A stretch of DNA of 64,000 nt from an uncultured Opitutia bacterium. Lineage in GTDB: Bacteria > Verrucomicrobiota > Verrucomicrobiia > Opitutales > Opitutaceae. Below are positions 8,139 to 18,734 of the stretch, piece by piece. Where the stretch lies: positions 372,001-436,000 of the forward strand of contig CAIPAH010000024.1 in assembly GCA_903862955.1 (NCBI GenBank), written 5' to 3'. The notes below the pieces were generated by a model. That model had not been told where the DNA came from. It saw only the letters and a program-made list of their open reading frames with translations, and searched no databases. Made by a program: the position numbers and the translations under genes. Within the stretch, counting starts at the first letter, position 1. The number at the start of each line of letters is the position of its first letter.

Positions 8139-10856
8139 CTACCCGAGCGATTTCAGCAGCCGCTCCAACTCCGCCTGCTTGGCCTGCTGGTCGGCGAGCT
8201 GCTTGCGCGCGCCTTCGAGCACGGCGGCGGGCGCCTTGTCGGTGAAAGCCTTGTTGGCGAGGCGCGCCTCGGTGCCGGCGACGTGCTTCTTCAGCGTTTC
8301 CAGTTCCTTCGTGAGCCGCACCTTCTCGACGCCGGCGTCCACCGTGCTCGCGAGGTCGAGATACAGCGTGCCGAGCGTCGTCACGACCGCCGGGGCGCCC
8401 TCGACCTTCTCGCGGCGTTCCAGGCTGGCCGCGCCGGCCATGCGAGTGAGCTTCGCGGCACTCGCGGAGAGCAGGCCCCATTCGCGGTCGCCGGTGATGA
8501 CAAAGAATTTCACATCGCGCCGGCTGGCCAGATTGTGATCGGCCTTCAGCGCGCGCGCCTGGGAGACAAACGCCTTCAGGTTTGCGACCGCCGCCACCTG
8601 CGCGTGGTCGAGCACCAGGCCGCGCAAGTGCGACGCCGTCGCCAGCTGCGAGGCGTTCTCCAAATGGGTGTGTTCGATGAAAGTACCCGGCGCGCCGTAG
8701 CCGAGGAGCGACCAGAGTTCCTCGGTAATGAACGGGATGAACGGGTGCAGCAGCAGCAGCGTCTGGCGCAACACGAGGTCCTGGATTGCGAGGCAGTTGG
8801 CCTTCGTGTCGGGCGACTGCAGCTTCGACTTCGAAACCTCGACATACCAGTCGCAGAAATCATTCCAGAAAAACCCGTAAAGCGCCTGCACCGCCGCGCT
8901 GAACTCAAACTCCGCGAAGCACCGGTCCACCTCGCGCGTCGTCGCCAGCAAGCGGTCGAGAATGGCGTGGTCGTCGCCGTCGAAATGCGCCGTCTCCAAC
9001 CGCGCCGTGATGCCCGTCAGCGTGGAATTGTCGCCAGCGTCACCCTGCATCTGCCGGAACCGGCAGGCGTTCCAGAGCTTGTTGCAGAAATTCTTGCCGC
9101 TCTCGATGCGGTCTTCCTGGAACCGGATGTCCTGCCCCTGCGGCGCGATCGAGATGATGCCGAAACGCAGGCCGTCCGCGCCGTAGGTGTCGATCAGGTC
9201 GAGCGGGTCGGGCGAGTTGCCGAGGGACTTCGACATCTTGCGGCCCTGCTGGTCGCGGATGATGCCGGTGAAATAGACGTGCTTGAACGGGATCCGCCGC
9301 TCCGGCGGCTCTCCCGGGCGGACAAATTCCAGCCCCGCCATGATCATGCGCGCGACCCAGAAAAAGATGATGTCCGGCCCGGTCACGAGCGTCGTGGTCG
9401 GGTAAAAATAGTCGAATCCCGCCGCCTTCATCTCGCCCGCGTCCGGCCAGCCGAGCGTCGCGAACGGCCACAGCCAGGAGCTGAACCACGTGTCGAGCAC
9501 GTCCTCCTCCTGCTCCCAATTCGCGGCGTCCGCCGGGCCGTTCACCGACACGTGCCAGTTCTTCGGGTCGCTGCGATCCGCGTCCTTGCGATACCAGACC
9601 GGGATCCGGTGGCCCCACCAGAGCTGGCGGCTGATGCACCAGTCCTGGATGTTCTCCAGCCAGTGCAGGTAAACCTTGGACCAGCGCTCCGGGTGAAACT
9701 TTATCTGGCCGTCGCGCACCACGGCCTTGGCCTCCTCGATCTTCGGGTATTTCAGCCACCACTGCTCGGTCAGCCGCGGCTCGATCGGCACGTCGGCGCG
9801 CTCGGAATAACCCACGTTGTTCGCATAGGGTTCCTCCGCCACGAGCGCGCCCGCTTCCTTCAACATCTCCGCGGCCTTCTTGCGCGCGGCAAAGCGATCC
9901 ATCCCCGCCAGCTCCGGGCCGGCGAGCTCGTTCAGCGTGCCGTTCGGGTTGAGTACGTCGATCACTGGCAGCTTGTGGCGCAGGCCGATCTCGTAGTCCA
10001 CGCGGTCATGCGCGGGCGTGATCTTCAGCGCGCCCGTGCCAAATTCCTTGTCCACCGCTGCATCGGCCACGATCCGCAGGTCGGCGGCGGGTCCGATCGG
10101 CCGCCGCACGGTCCGGCCGATGAGGGCGGAGTAACGCGGATCCTCGGGGTGCACCGCGATGGCGACGTCGCCGGGAATCGTCTCGGGCCGCGTCGTCTTC
10201 ACCTCAATGTATTCGCCGGACTTGCCCGTCAGGTCGTTCAGCGCGTAACGCACGCGATACATCGTGCCGTTGACGGGCTTCATGATCACTTCCTCGTCGG
10301 ACAGCGCCGTCTGCGTCGACGGGCACCAGTTCACCATGCGCTTGCCGCGGTAAATGTGGCCGCGGTTGAACAGCTCGACGAACACGTGCATCACGCGCTG
10401 CGAGTAGCCCGGATCCATGGTGAAAGCCGTCCGGTCCCAATCGCACGACGCGCCCAACCGCCGCAGCTGCTCGAGGATGATGCCGCCCTTCTCCTCACGC
10501 CAGGCCCAGACCTTCTCGACAAATTTCTCCCGGCCAAAATGGTGACGCGTCTTCTTTTCCTTCCGCAGTTCCCGCTCCACCACGGTCTGCGTCGCGATGC
10601 CCGCATGGTCGGTGCCGGGCAGCCAGAGCGCGGACTTGCCCTCGAGGCGGGCGCGCCGGATGAGGATGTCCTGGATCGTGTTGTTCAACACGTGGCCCAT
10701 CGTCAGCACGCCGGTCACGTTCGGCGGCGGAATCACGATGCCATACGCCTCGTGGCCCGGCTGCACCTTGCCCGCGAAGGCCTTGGCCCCGAGCCAGGCG
10801 GCATACCACTTTTTTTCCACTTCGCGTGGTTCGTAGCTCTTGGAGATCTCGGCCAT
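8139..10856 (-). CDS. valS: Valine--tRNA ligase
   Basis: ValRS charges tRNA-Val and edits mischarged threonine. The 905-aa protein has the class I signature GHVL (residues 54-57, in PPPNVTGVLTMGHVLNN) and KMSKS (about 539-543, GRKMSKSLGN). It also has WCPSTQTALSDEEV, and WCISRQLWWGHRIPVW after the editing domain. A C-terminal coiled coil, typical of ValRS, spans about 840-905 (KVRLTKELETLKKHV...). Length is as expected. The gene is single and divergent from glnD, with a palindromic repeat between them. No T-box or leader was recognised upstream. Confidence 0.98.
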   Translation of the reverse strand: MAEISKSYEPREVEKKWYAAWLGAKAFAGKVQPGHEAYGIVIPPPNVTGVLTMGHVLNNTIQDILIRRARLEGKSALWLPGTDHAGIATQTVVERELRKEKKTRHHFGREKFVEKVWAWREEKGGIILEQLRRLGASCDWDRTAFTMDPGYSQRVMHVFVELFNRGHIYRGKRMVNWCPSTQTALSDEEVIMKPVNGTMYRVRYALNDLTGKSGEYIEVKTTRPETIPGDVAIAVHPEDPRYSALIGRTVRRPIGPAADLRIVADAAVDKEFGTGALKITPAHDRVDYEIGLRHKLPVIDVLNPNGTLNELAGPELAGMDRFAARKKAAEMLKEAGALVAEEPYANNVGYSERADVPIEPRLTEQWWLKYPKIEEAKAVVRDGQIKFHPERWSKVYLHWLENIQDWCISRQLWWGHRIPVWYRKDADRSDPKNWHVSVNGPADAANWEQEEDVLDTWFSSWLWPFATLGWPDAGEMKAAGFDYFYPTTTLVTGPDIIFFWVARMIMAGLEFVRPGEPPERRIPFKHVYFTGIIRDQQGRKMSKSLGNSPDPLDLIDTYGADGLRFGIISIAPQGQDIRFQEDRIESGKNFCNKLWNACRFRQMQGDAGDNSTLTGITARLETAHFDGDDHAILDRLLATTREVDRCFAEFEFSAAVQALYGFFWNDFCDWYVEVSKSKLQSPDTKANCLAIQDLVLRQTLLLLHPFIPFITEELWSLLGYGAPGTFIEHTHLENASQLATASHLRGLVLDHAQVAAVANLKAFVSQARALKADHNLASRRDVKFFVITGDREWGLLSASAAKLTRMAGAASLERREKVEGAPAVVTTLGTLYLDLASTVDAGVEKVRLTKELETLKKHVAGTEARLANKAFTDKAPAAVLEGARKQLADQQAKQAELERLLKSLG

Positions 10857-10928
10857 TGCTTCGGTTCGGGTTGAGGAAAACGCCCAGAAAACCCTCCGCC
10901 CGGGAGCGAGGCAAGTGGTTTAAGTGTC

Positions 10929-11010
10929 GGGTGGAGCGCATTGCCCCCAATGCGCTTTCGAGCCGCGGCTCCATTTTCAGGCAACGCGTTGAGGGCAACG
11001 CGTTCCACCC
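10929..11010. repeat. Palindromic repeat between valS and glnD
   Basis: Outer arms GGGTGGAGCGCATTG and CAACGCGTTCCACCC pair with few mismatches. Each half also contains a smaller palindrome (GCGCATTGCCCCCAATGCGC on the left; AACGCGTTGAGGGCAACGCGTT on the right), so a cruciform with three hairpins is possible. It lies in the shared upstream region of the two divergent genes. Confidence 0.8.
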
Positions 11011-11077
11011 CAGCCCTCCCGCAAAACACCAAATCCCCTCGCACGCGGGGCGGTTTTCCTTTCACTGACGGCTCCTC

Positions 11078-13882
11078 ATGTCCTCCGCCGTGCCACCCGC
11101 CGCTCCCGCCTTCCTGGCTTTCGCCGAGGACGCGCCCGTGGCCGACCGCCTGGCCGCGTGCAAGGCCTACCTCGCGGCCGAAGGCGCCGCACTCCGCGCC
11201 CGCCACGACGCCGGCGCCTCGGGGCTGGAGATCGTCCGGGCGCGCGCGGCCTCCATCGACACGATGCTCAGGAGGCTGTTCGACCACGCGACCGCCAGCT
11301 TCACCGCCACACAGGGCAAGCTCCCCGCGCCCGTGGCCCTCGTCGCCCTCGGCGGCTATGGCCGCGGCGAGCTCAGCCCGCTCAGCGACATCGACGTGAT
11401 GTTTCTCTTTCCCGCCAAGACGAAACCCGCCGAGACCAAATACCTGCTCGAGCACCTGTCCAACGAGGTGCTCTACCCGCTCTGGGACAGCGGGCTCAAG
11501 GTCGGCCACTCCACGCGCAACGTCGACGAGGTCTTCGCCGAGGCGCGCAAGGACATCCAGACCCTCACGTCCATGCTCGAGTCGCGCCTCATCGCCGGCT
11601 CGGCCGCGCTCTACGAGACGTTCGCGCAGGCCTACAAGGCCTTCGCCACCACCGAGGATCCCAAGGGCTACATTGCCGAGCGGCTCGGCGACCAGGCCCA
11701 GCGGCGCGCCAAATACGGCGACACCATCTTCCTTCAGGAACCCGACGTGAAGAACGGCGTGGGCAGCCTGCGCGACTACCAGAACGCCGTGTGGATGGCC
11801 CGGGTGAAGCTCGGCATCTCCGACATTGGCGAGCTCGTCACGCAAAAATACCTCCGGCCCGAGGAACTCGCCGAGTTCACCCGCGCCTATGATTTCCTCC
11901 TGCGCGTCCGCAACGAGCTCCACTTCCTCAGCAAACGCCCCAACGACCTGCTCGACCTCGAGCTCCAGCCGCGCCTCGCTCAAAACCTCGGCTACCCCGA
12001 GCCCGACATGCTGCTCCGGGTGGAGCGGTTCATGCAGGATTACTACCGCGCGGCGCAATCGATTTACCGGATTTCCAAGGTCGTCGAGAGCCGCCTGGCC
12101 CTGACGATCGGCCGCGACGCCTCGGGCGAGCGCGTCTCGCTGCGCGAGAGCCTGATCGCGTCGCGCTTCCGCCGCAGCAAGAAGCTCGATGGCTTCATCC
12201 TGCGCGGCCGGGAGCTCGCCGCGGAGACCCCCGCGGCTTTCAAGTACGACCCCGTCCGGCTCGTCCGCGTCTTCCGGCACTGCCAACAGCTCGGTTGCGC
12301 CCCGGATTTCAACCTCTCCACGCTCATCCGCGAGTCGGCGCCGTTACTCACCGCCGCCGTGCGCGACTCGGTCGACGCCAACGTCAGCTTCCGCGCGATC
12401 CTCTCCGACGCCGGTGCCGTATTCCCCACCTTGTCGTTGATGCATGAGCTGGGGGTCCTGGGGCGGTTCATCCCGGAATTCGACGCGCTGACCTGCATGG
12501 TGCAGCACGAGTATTACCACCGGTATACGGCCGACGTGCACACGCTGAACGCCATCCGGCAGCTTGACCTGATTTTCACGAATGCGGAGCCGATCACCCT
12601 GAAATATCGCGAGGCGCTTCACGAAACCACGGACCCGGCGCTGCTGTATCTCACCCTCTTGCTGCATGATATTGGCAAGGCCGACGGCATCCAGGGCCAT
12701 GCCGAGAGTGGGGTCCGGCTGGCTGGGCCGATCATGGACCGGCTCGGGGTGTCCCCCGAGGGCCGGGAATTGGTGTCATTTGTCATCAAAAATCATCTCG
12801 CGATGGCACGATTCTGGCAGAAGCGGGACGTAGATGACCCCCAGACTGCCATCGCTTTTGCCGAGCTCGTCGGAAACGCCGAGCAGCTGCGCAACCTCTA
12901 CGTCCACACGTTTTGCGACGCCCGCGGCACGGCGGCCAGCCTCTGGAACAGCTACAAGGACACCCTTCACACCAGCCTTTACCGTGCCACGCTTGAGCGC
13001 TTGAGTCTTGGCGCGGGGCTCGACGCCCGCTACGAACAGAAAAAGCAAATGACCCAACAGGAACTCATCGCCCGCAAGATCCCCGGTATCAGTACCGATG
13101 AGATCACCGCGCACTTCAGCTTGCTGCCTGAGCGTTATTTCATCCAGACGGACGCCGCCGAGATCACCCTGCACATCCAGATGGTGAACCGGCTGCTCAA
13201 GTCCATCGCGACGGCCGACACCGTGGGCTCGCTCAAGCCCGTCATCGAGTGGAAGGACGACCTCAACCGCTCCCTCACCGTCGTCAACGTCGTCACCTGG
13301 GACCGCGCCGGCCTGTTCTACAAACTCGCCGGCGCCTTCAGCGTTGCCGGCCTGTCCATCCTCGGCGCCAAGGTCATTTCCCGCTCCGACCACATCGCCA
13401 TCGACACGTTTTACGTCGTCGAGCCCGACCGCGGCGTCGTGCAAAGCGCCGACGCCCAGCGCATCTTCGCCCAGACCGTCGAAGCCGCCCTCGTGGGCAA
13501 CAAGGACCTCTTTCCCGACATCGTCGCCCAAGCCAAGCGCGTCGCCGCCACCCGCCCCGCCGTCAACGGCGAGGGCCTGCATTCCTCGTTCCCGCCGACG
13601 GTCGACGTCTACCACGAGCTTTCGATGAAGCGCACGATCGTCGAAATCCAGGCCCGCGACCAGATCGGCCTGCTGCACCGCCTGGCCAAGACGATCTCCG
13701 ACCACGGCTTCGACATCACCTTCGCCCGCATCGGCACCGAGCGCGGCGTCGCCATCGACACGTTCTACATCGAAAGCTCCGAGCCGACCCAAGCCGTCGA
13801 CGACCAGCGCCTCCACGCCCTCCGCGACACCCTCGCCGAGATCATCAAGCCCGCCCCGGTCGCCGCGGCGAAGCAGGCCTGA
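11078..13882 (+). CDS. glnD: Bifunctional uridylyltransferase/uridylyl-removing enzyme (PII regulator)
   Basis: GlnD senses glutamine and adds or removes UMP on the PII protein, controlling nitrogen assimilation. The 934-aa protein has all four expected parts. These are a nucleotidyltransferase core (GGYGRGELSPLSDIDVMF, about 92-110), the GlnE-like linker, an HD phosphohydrolase domain (LLLHDIGKADGIQGH, about 526-540), and two ACT domains (about 730-800 and 850-925) for glutamine binding. No glnB or glnA is in the window. The ATG at 11078 follows GGCTCCTC. Codon choice shifts in the middle (about 12420-13000), with more GGG/CGG and TTG than in the flanks, but the frame is continuous. Confidence 0.96.
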   Translation: MSSAVPPAAPAFLAFAEDAPVADRLAACKAYLAAEGAALRARHDAGASGLEIVRARAASIDTMLRRLFDHATASFTATQGKLPAPVALVALGGYGRGELSPLSDIDVMFLFPAKTKPAETKYLLEHLSNEVLYPLWDSGLKVGHSTRNVDEVFAEARKDIQTLTSMLESRLIAGSAALYETFAQAYKAFATTEDPKGYIAERLGDQAQRRAKYGDTIFLQEPDVKNGVGSLRDYQNAVWMARVKLGISDIGELVTQKYLRPEELAEFTRAYDFLLRVRNELHFLSKRPNDLLDLELQPRLAQNLGYPEPDMLLRVERFMQDYYRAAQSIYRISKVVESRLALTIGRDASGERVSLRESLIASRFRRSKKLDGFILRGRELAAETPAAFKYDPVRLVRVFRHCQQLGCAPDFNLSTLIRESAPLLTAAVRDSVDANVSFRAILSDAGAVFPTLSLMHELGVLGRFIPEFDALTCMVQHEYYHRYTADVHTLNAIRQLDLIFTNAEPITLKYREALHETTDPALLYLTLLLHDIGKADGIQGHAESGVRLAGPIMDRLGVSPEGRELVSFVIKNHLAMARFWQKRDVDDPQTAIAFAELVGNAEQLRNLYVHTFCDARGTAASLWNSYKDTLHTSLYRATLERLSLGAGLDARYEQKKQMTQQELIARKIPGISTDEITAHFSLLPERYFIQTDAAEITLHIQMVNRLLKSIATADTVGSLKPVIEWKDDLNRSLTVVNVVTWDRAGLFYKLAGAFSVAGLSILGAKVISRSDHIAIDTFYVVEPDRGVVQSADAQRIFAQTVEAALVGNKDLFPDIVAQAKRVAATRPAVNGEGLHSSFPPTVDVYHELSMKRTIVEIQARDQIGLLHRLAKTISDHGFDITFARIGTERGVAIDTFYIESSEPTQAVDDQRLHALRDTLAEIIKPAPVAAAKQA

Positions 13883-14014
13883 ATTTTTCGAGGTTTAGGA
13901 TCGGACCGTAAGCAACGCGGCCTGAGCCCTCCGCGGCATTCCGGGTAACGCACCCGCCTGCAGTTCGTCGCATTCCTCTTTCCCTTTCAGCTGACCGCTG
14001 GTCGCTTCTCCCGC

Positions 14015-16426
14015 GTGACGCTCCCTGACCTCCGCTACGCCTGCCGTTCGTTGCTCAAGACGCGCGGGTTCACCGTCGTCGCCGTGCTGACGCTGGCCGT
14101 GGGCATCGGGGCCAACACCGCCATTTTTTCCGTCGCGCACGCCTTGTTGCTGACCCCGCCCGACTTCCCGGAGCCCGGGCGCATCATGGTGCTCAATGAG
14201 ACCCGCCTGCCGCAGTTCCCGACCTATCCGGTCTCCGGAGCCAATTACCTCGATTGGAAGGCCAACGTGAAATCGTTCGAGACGATGGGCGGCGCGGCCA
14301 GGTTTTTCCCGATTTACACCGGCGGGCCACAACCCCAGCGGTTCGTCGGCCGGCGCGTCACGGTTTCCTATTTCGACGTCTTTGGCGTCGCGCCGTTGCG
14401 CGGCCGGCTCTTCAGCCCGAAGGAAGACGTCCTGGGCGGACCGAAGGTCACGCTTCTGAGTTACGCTCTCTGGCAATCCCAGTTCGGCGGGCAGGAGTCC
14501 GTGATCGGCCACACCTTTCTCCTCAACGGCGACTCCTACGAAATCATCGGCGTCATGCCGCCCGGCTTCCAGCAGGGCGGCGGGATCCAGCTCTGGGTGC
14601 CGATGGCTTTCACCGCCGATGAACAGTCCGACGATTATCGCGGCGCGCATTTCCTGGAGGTCTTCGGCCGCCTCCGCCCCGGGGTGACGCAGGCCCAGGC
14701 TTTGCAGGACCTCGTGGCCTACAACGAGACGCTCCGGAAGAAATATCCCGACTCAAACAAGAGTTGCGGCGCGATCCTCATCTCCCTGGCCGAGTCCTAC
14801 CAGCAGAACACCCGCGGGGTCCTGCAGGTGCTGCTCGGCACGGTGGCGTGCGTGCTCCTGATCGCGTGCCTGAACGTCGCCAGCCTCCTCCTCGCCCGCG
14901 GGGCCGCGCGCCAGCAGGAAATCGCCGTGCGCAGCGCGCTCGGCGCCAGCCGCGCCCAACTGGTGGGCCAGCTCCTCACCGAGAGCCTGCTGCTCGCGCT
15001 GGCCGGCGGGGTGCTCGGCATCGCCCTCGCCGGCGGCTCGCTCGCCGCGCTCGTCCGCCTCATCCCGGTGAATCTCCCGCAGGCGCACCTGATCGCGTTG
15101 AATCTCCCCGTGCTCGGTTTCTCCCTCGGCCTCAGCCTGCTCACCGGCTTGGTCTTCGGGCTCCTGCCCGCCTGGCGTGCCACGCAAGTTGACTTGGTGC
15201 GGATCACCCAGGATGGCAGCCGGGGCAACACCGCGGGCGGGTCACGCTTCCGCCTGCAGTCCCTGCTCGTCGCCTCCGAGGTCGCAGCGGCGGTCGTGCT
15301 GCTCGTCGGCACCGTCCTGCTCGCCCGCAGTTTTTCGCGCCTGGTGGACACGGACAAGGGGTTCCACGCCGAGCAGGCGCTCATGTTTTACGTCACCCTG
15401 CCCGACAAGAAATACGCCACACCCGAGCAGCAGCGCGCCTTCACGCGCGAGCTGCTGCGGCAAATGTCCGGCCTGCCCGGCGTCACCGCCGCCGGCGTCA
15501 CTCACCGCATGCCGCTCGTCCGCGACTCGGTGCTGCGCTGGATCGTGCAGGGCCGCCCGCCGGTCGCGAAGGGCGACCTGCCCAATACCAACTACTACGC
15601 CATCACGCCGGACTACCTCCGCGCCTTTGGCACCGCGGTCCTGCGCGGCCGCGGTTTCACCGAGCATGACCGGGAGGGCGCCACCCGCGTCGCACTGATC
15701 AACGAAACGTTCGCCCGGAAATTTTTCCCGGGTGAGGATCCCATCGGGCAGCGCATCCAGATTACCAACGGCAACGAAGACTGGCGCGAGGTCGTCGGCA
15801 TCGTGCGCGACGTCCGTTCCGAGTCCCAAGGCATCGACCACGAGTCGATTGCCCAATCCTACGAACCCTTCTACCAGCAGCCGGACGCGGCCCTCTTCGT
15901 CGTGCTGCGTTTCACGGGCGACGCCCGCAACCTGCCCGGCCTCGTGCGCCAGAAGGTCGCCGAATTGGACCACGACTTGCCCATCGCGCAACTGCGCCTG
16001 ATCAACGAGGTCGTCGACACCCTGCTCGCCCGGCCGCGCTTTGCGGTGACGCTGGTGAGTGGCTTCTCCGTCATCGCCCTGCTCATCGCCGCCGTCGGGC
16101 TCTATGCCCTGATCACCTACCGCGTGATCCAGCAGACCCGCGATCTGGGCATCCGGCTCGCGCTCGGGGCCACCCCCAGCGCGGTGCTCCGCAAGGTCTT
16201 GCACGACGGCATGATGATCGTCGGGGCCGGGCTGACGGTCGGAATCGGCGGCAGCCTGCTGCTCACGCGCCTGCTCCAGTCCCTCCTCTACGAAACCAGC
16301 GCACAGGATCCCGTGGCGCTCGCCACCGTCGCGTTGGTGCTGGCGCTCGTCGGCCTCCTCGCCTCCTGGCTCCCCGCCCGCCGCGCCGCCCGCGTCGACC
16401 CGATGGTCGCCCTGCGCGCGGAATAA
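14015..16426 (+). CDS. ADOP-type ABC transporter permease (FtsX/MacB-like), copy 1
   Basis: This 803-aa membrane protein has the duplicated permease layout of the acidobacterial duplicated orphan permease (ADOP) family. One N-terminal helix (about 20-45, [21 protein letters not shown]) precedes a MacB-type periplasmic domain. A first FtsX core follows (about 270-400, [23 protein letters not shown]), then a second periplasmic domain and a second FtsX core (about 680-800, [20 protein letters not shown]). It ends [16 protein letters not shown], the family signature. The start is GTG at 14015; no ATG fits. No ABC ATPase gene is adjacent, as usual for this family. The exported substrate is unknown. 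Confidence 0.92.
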   Translation: MTLPDLRYACRSLLKTRGFTVVAVLTLAVGIGANTAIFSVAHALLLTPPDFPEPGRIMVLNETRLPQFPTYPVSGANYLDWKANVKSFETMGGAARFFPIYTGGPQPQRFVGRRVTVSYFDVFGVAPLRGRLFSPKEDVLGGPKVTLLSYALWQSQFGGQESVIGHTFLLNGDSYEIIGVMPPGFQQGGGIQLWVPMAFTADEQSDDYRGAHFLEVFGRLRPGVTQAQALQDLVAYNETLRKKYPDSNKSCGAILISLAESYQQNTRGVLQVLLGTVACVLLIACLNVASLLLARGAARQQEIAVRSALGASRAQLVGQLLTESLLLALAGGVLGIALAGGSLAALVRLIPVNLPQAHLIALNLPVLGFSLGLSLLTGLVFGLLPAWRATQVDLVRITQDGSRGNTAGGSRFRLQSLLVASEVAAAVVLLVGTVLLARSFSRLVDTDKGFHAEQALMFYVTLPDKKYATPEQQRAFTRELLRQMSGLPGVTAAGVTHRMPLVRDSVLRWIVQGRPPVAKGDLPNTNYYAITPDYLRAFGTAVLRGRGFTEHDREGATRVALINETFARKFFPGEDPIGQRIQITNGNEDWREVVGIVRDVRSESQGIDHESIAQSYEPFYQQPDAALFVVLRFTGDARNLPGLVRQKVAELDHDLPIAQLRLINEVVDTLLARPRFAVTLVSGFSVIALLIAAVGLYALITYRVIQQTRDLGIRLALGATPSAVLRKVLHDGMMIVGAGLTVGIGGSLLLTRLLQSLLYETSAQDPVALATVALVLALVGLLASWLPARRAARVDPMVALRAE

Positions 16427-16545
16427 GGAATGCCTTTAAAGCCGGTCGGTCGAGGGCGCGCCGCGGCAGATTTTGCGCGATTCTCTGGACCCGTAATGGG
16501 ACGCTGTTTACGAGGGGAAATGGGCAACCCGACCACGCTTGGTCG

Positions 16546-16788
16546 TCATTTCGCCAGCCAGCTCACTAACAGGTAAATGCCGAGCACGAACACCGCCGCG
16601 TTGCCTGCGAATGCCAGCCAAAACCGCCCCGGTTGCCGGTTTCGATGCACATGGTGTTGGAAGAGGTACCACCCGACAACGATTCGGCCCCGCCGATACG
16701 CCCGGACTCCAATTACAGCGGTCATCATCGCCACGATTGCTCCCAGTATCGCCGCTTCAGCCGGACTCACGTGGTGAATCATGCCCAT
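16546..16788 (-). CDS. Small two-helix membrane protein
   Basis: This 80-aa protein has two predicted helices (about 10-29 and 57-77) separated by a basic, His-rich loop (YRRGRIVVGWYLFQHHVHRNRQPGR). The second ATG (codon 3) is also possible as start. It is convergent with the ADOP permease and divergent from the histidine kinase. I do not recognise the family. Clear helix pattern and positive-inside charges support it as a real gene, but no homology is claimed. Confidence 0.5.
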   Translation of the reverse strand: MGMIHHVSPAEAAILGAIVAMMTAVIGVRAYRRGRIVVGWYLFQHHVHRNRQPGRFWLAFAGNAAVFVLGIYLLVSWLAK

Positions 16789-16822
16789 GCATAATTAAGA
16801 ACATGTGCTGGGTGGCGTGTAA

Positions 16823-18628
16823 ATGCGTCCTCATTGGCCCGCGTTGACCTCGCCGGCCCACCCCGCAAACCTGCCGGGCGTGGAATCCCTCCCGCTGACT
16901 TCGCCAGTACCGACCTCCCCGCCCCGCCTGCCGCCGGCGGAGGACCCGCGCGCTTTGCCGGCGCTCTACCGGCTGACTTCCCTCGCCGGACGGGCCGATG
17001 ATCCCCGCGTGGCGTTGAGCGAGGTGTTGGACGAATTTGTCGCCACTTTCGGCGCAGACGCCGGGTCCATCGCCTTGCTCAACCCCAGCTCCGGGCGCCT
17101 GGAGGTCGAGGTCGCGCTCGGCACGCCCAATGGCCGCCAGGGCCTCGGGCTCAAGCTCGGGCACGGCGTCACCGGCTGGTGCGTGCTCAACGCCCGCGCA
17201 CTCCTCGTTCCCGACGTCGCCGCCGAGCCGCGCTACATCGCCGTCCGCTCCGCCACGCGCTCGGAGATGGCCGCGCCCATGCGCGAGGGCGACCAGGTCA
17301 TCGGCGTCATCGACCTCGAGAGCGACCGCACCGGGCATTTCTCCGCCGGCGATCTCGCCCTGCTCGAACAACTCACGCTGGAGGCCACCTCCATTGTCCA
17401 ACAGCTCTGGCGCATGCGCGCGCTGCAGGCCAAGGCCCGCCAGCTCGAGACCCTCCTCACCACCGGGCAGGCGCTCGTGGCCAAGCTCGAGTCGCAGGAA
17501 CTCCTCGACACCCTCACGCGCGACACCCGGCGCATGCTGCAGGGCCGCGCCTGCGCACTTTATCTCCACGACTCCGCCCGCGGCACGGTGCGTTTCGCCG
17601 CGCTGGATTCACCCGACGCCCCGCCCCTGCCCGACGGCGAGCAGCCCGCCGCCGCGTGCTTTGCCGCCGCCGCGCTGCACACCAAGAAACAGGTGGAGTT
17701 CGCCGACGTCCGTTCCGCGGAATTCCGCAGCGTCGCCGACCTGCCCGACGACCTCACCCTCTGCGCCGCGCTGCTCACCCCGCTCATCGTCGAGGGCGAA
17801 GTGCTCGGCGTGCTCGCCGTGTTCACCGACCGGCCGCACCGCTTCGACAACGACGAGAAGCGCGTCTGCGCCACGCTCGCCAGCCTCGGCGCCGTCGCGC
17901 TGCAGAACGCCCGGCTCTACGCCCGCGTGTTCCAGAGCGAGGAGACGCTGCGCAAGCAGGAGCAACTCACCACGCTCGGCCTGCTCGCCGCCGAAATCGC
18001 GCACGAAATCCGCAACCCGCTGACCGTGCTCAAGCTCCTCCACGGCGGCCTCGGCCTGGATTTCAAGCCCGACGACCCTCGCTGCACCGACCTCCGCGTC
18101 ATCGGGGAAAAACTCGACCAGCTCGAGTCGATCGTCACCCGCGTGCTCAATTTCGCCAAGGCGCCCAGCAGCCTGCACGCGCGTTGGTCGCTCGCCGACA
18201 TCATTGGCGACACGCTGGTCCTGGTCCGGCCCAAGCTCGCGCAGGCCAAGATCCACGTGCTCCACGATCCCTCGACCGTCCCGTTCATCGTCGAAGCCAA
18301 CAAGGGCCAGCTCCAGCAGGTCCTGCTCAACCTCATCCTCAACGCCACGCAGGCCATGCCCGACGGCGGCGCCATCGCGCTCTCGGTTTCGCCCGGCCAG
18401 GAAGGCTTCGTCACCCTCGACCTCGCCGACACCGGCACGGGTATTCCCGAAGCGGTTCGCGGCCGCATCTTCGACTCGTTCTTCTCCGGCCGCCCCGACG
18501 GCACCGGCCTCGGCCTGGCGATCGCCAAGCGGATCCTGCAAGCCCACCACGGCGACATCACCCTCGTCTCCACCGGCCCCAGCGGCACGACGATGCGCGT
18601 GACGCTGCCGCTGGTGAAATCGCAGTAA
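16823..18628 (+). CDS. GAF-GAF sensor histidine kinase
   Basis: This 601-aa soluble kinase has no transmembrane helix. Two GAF domains (about 40-195 and 210-365) precede a HisKA dimerisation domain with phospho-acceptor His at about 393 (AAEIAHEIRNPLTVLK). A HATPase_c domain follows, with N-box NLILNATQAMPDGG, G1 DTGTGIP and G2 GTGLGLAIAKR. The layout is like NtrB-type kinases that work with NtrC-like activators, but no response regulator lies next to it, so it is an orphan here. The ligand of the GAF domains cannot be deduced. Confidence 0.93.
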   Translation: MRPHWPALTSPAHPANLPGVESLPLTSPVPTSPPRLPPAEDPRALPALYRLTSLAGRADDPRVALSEVLDEFVATFGADAGSIALLNPSSGRLEVEVALGTPNGRQGLGLKLGHGVTGWCVLNARALLVPDVAAEPRYIAVRSATRSEMAAPMREGDQVIGVIDLESDRTGHFSAGDLALLEQLTLEATSIVQQLWRMRALQAKARQLETLLTTGQALVAKLESQELLDTLTRDTRRMLQGRACALYLHDSARGTVRFAALDSPDAPPLPDGEQPAAACFAAAALHTKKQVEFADVRSAEFRSVADLPDDLTLCAALLTPLIVEGEVLGVLAVFTDRPHRFDNDEKRVCATLASLGAVALQNARLYARVFQSEETLRKQEQLTTLGLLAAEIAHEIRNPLTVLKLLHGGLGLDFKPDDPRCTDLRVIGEKLDQLESIVTRVLNFAKAPSSLHARWSLADIIGDTLVLVRPKLAQAKIHVLHDPSTVPFIVEANKGQLQQVLLNLILNATQAMPDGGAIALSVSPGQEGFVTLDLADTGTGIPEAVRGRIFDSFFSGRPDGTGLGLAIAKRILQAHHGDITLVSTGPSGTTMRVTLPLVKSQ

Positions 18629-18683
18629 GCTGCACACGAAAAGCCACCGGGAATCCGCCATTCGCCCACCGCCAGCGACCTTC

Positions 18684-18718
18684 GTCATTAGACATTAGTC
18701 ATTAGCTATTAGTCATTA
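18684..18718. repeat. TAATGAC-type repeat tract, second copy
   Basis: GTCATTAGACATTAGTCATTAGC followed by TATTAGTCATTA is a run of CATTAG/AGTCATT units. It is the same family as the element at 1240-1357 and is located between the kinase and the 81-aa membrane gene. Confidence 0.6.
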
Positions 18719-18734
18719 CTCGCTCCCGCCTCCC

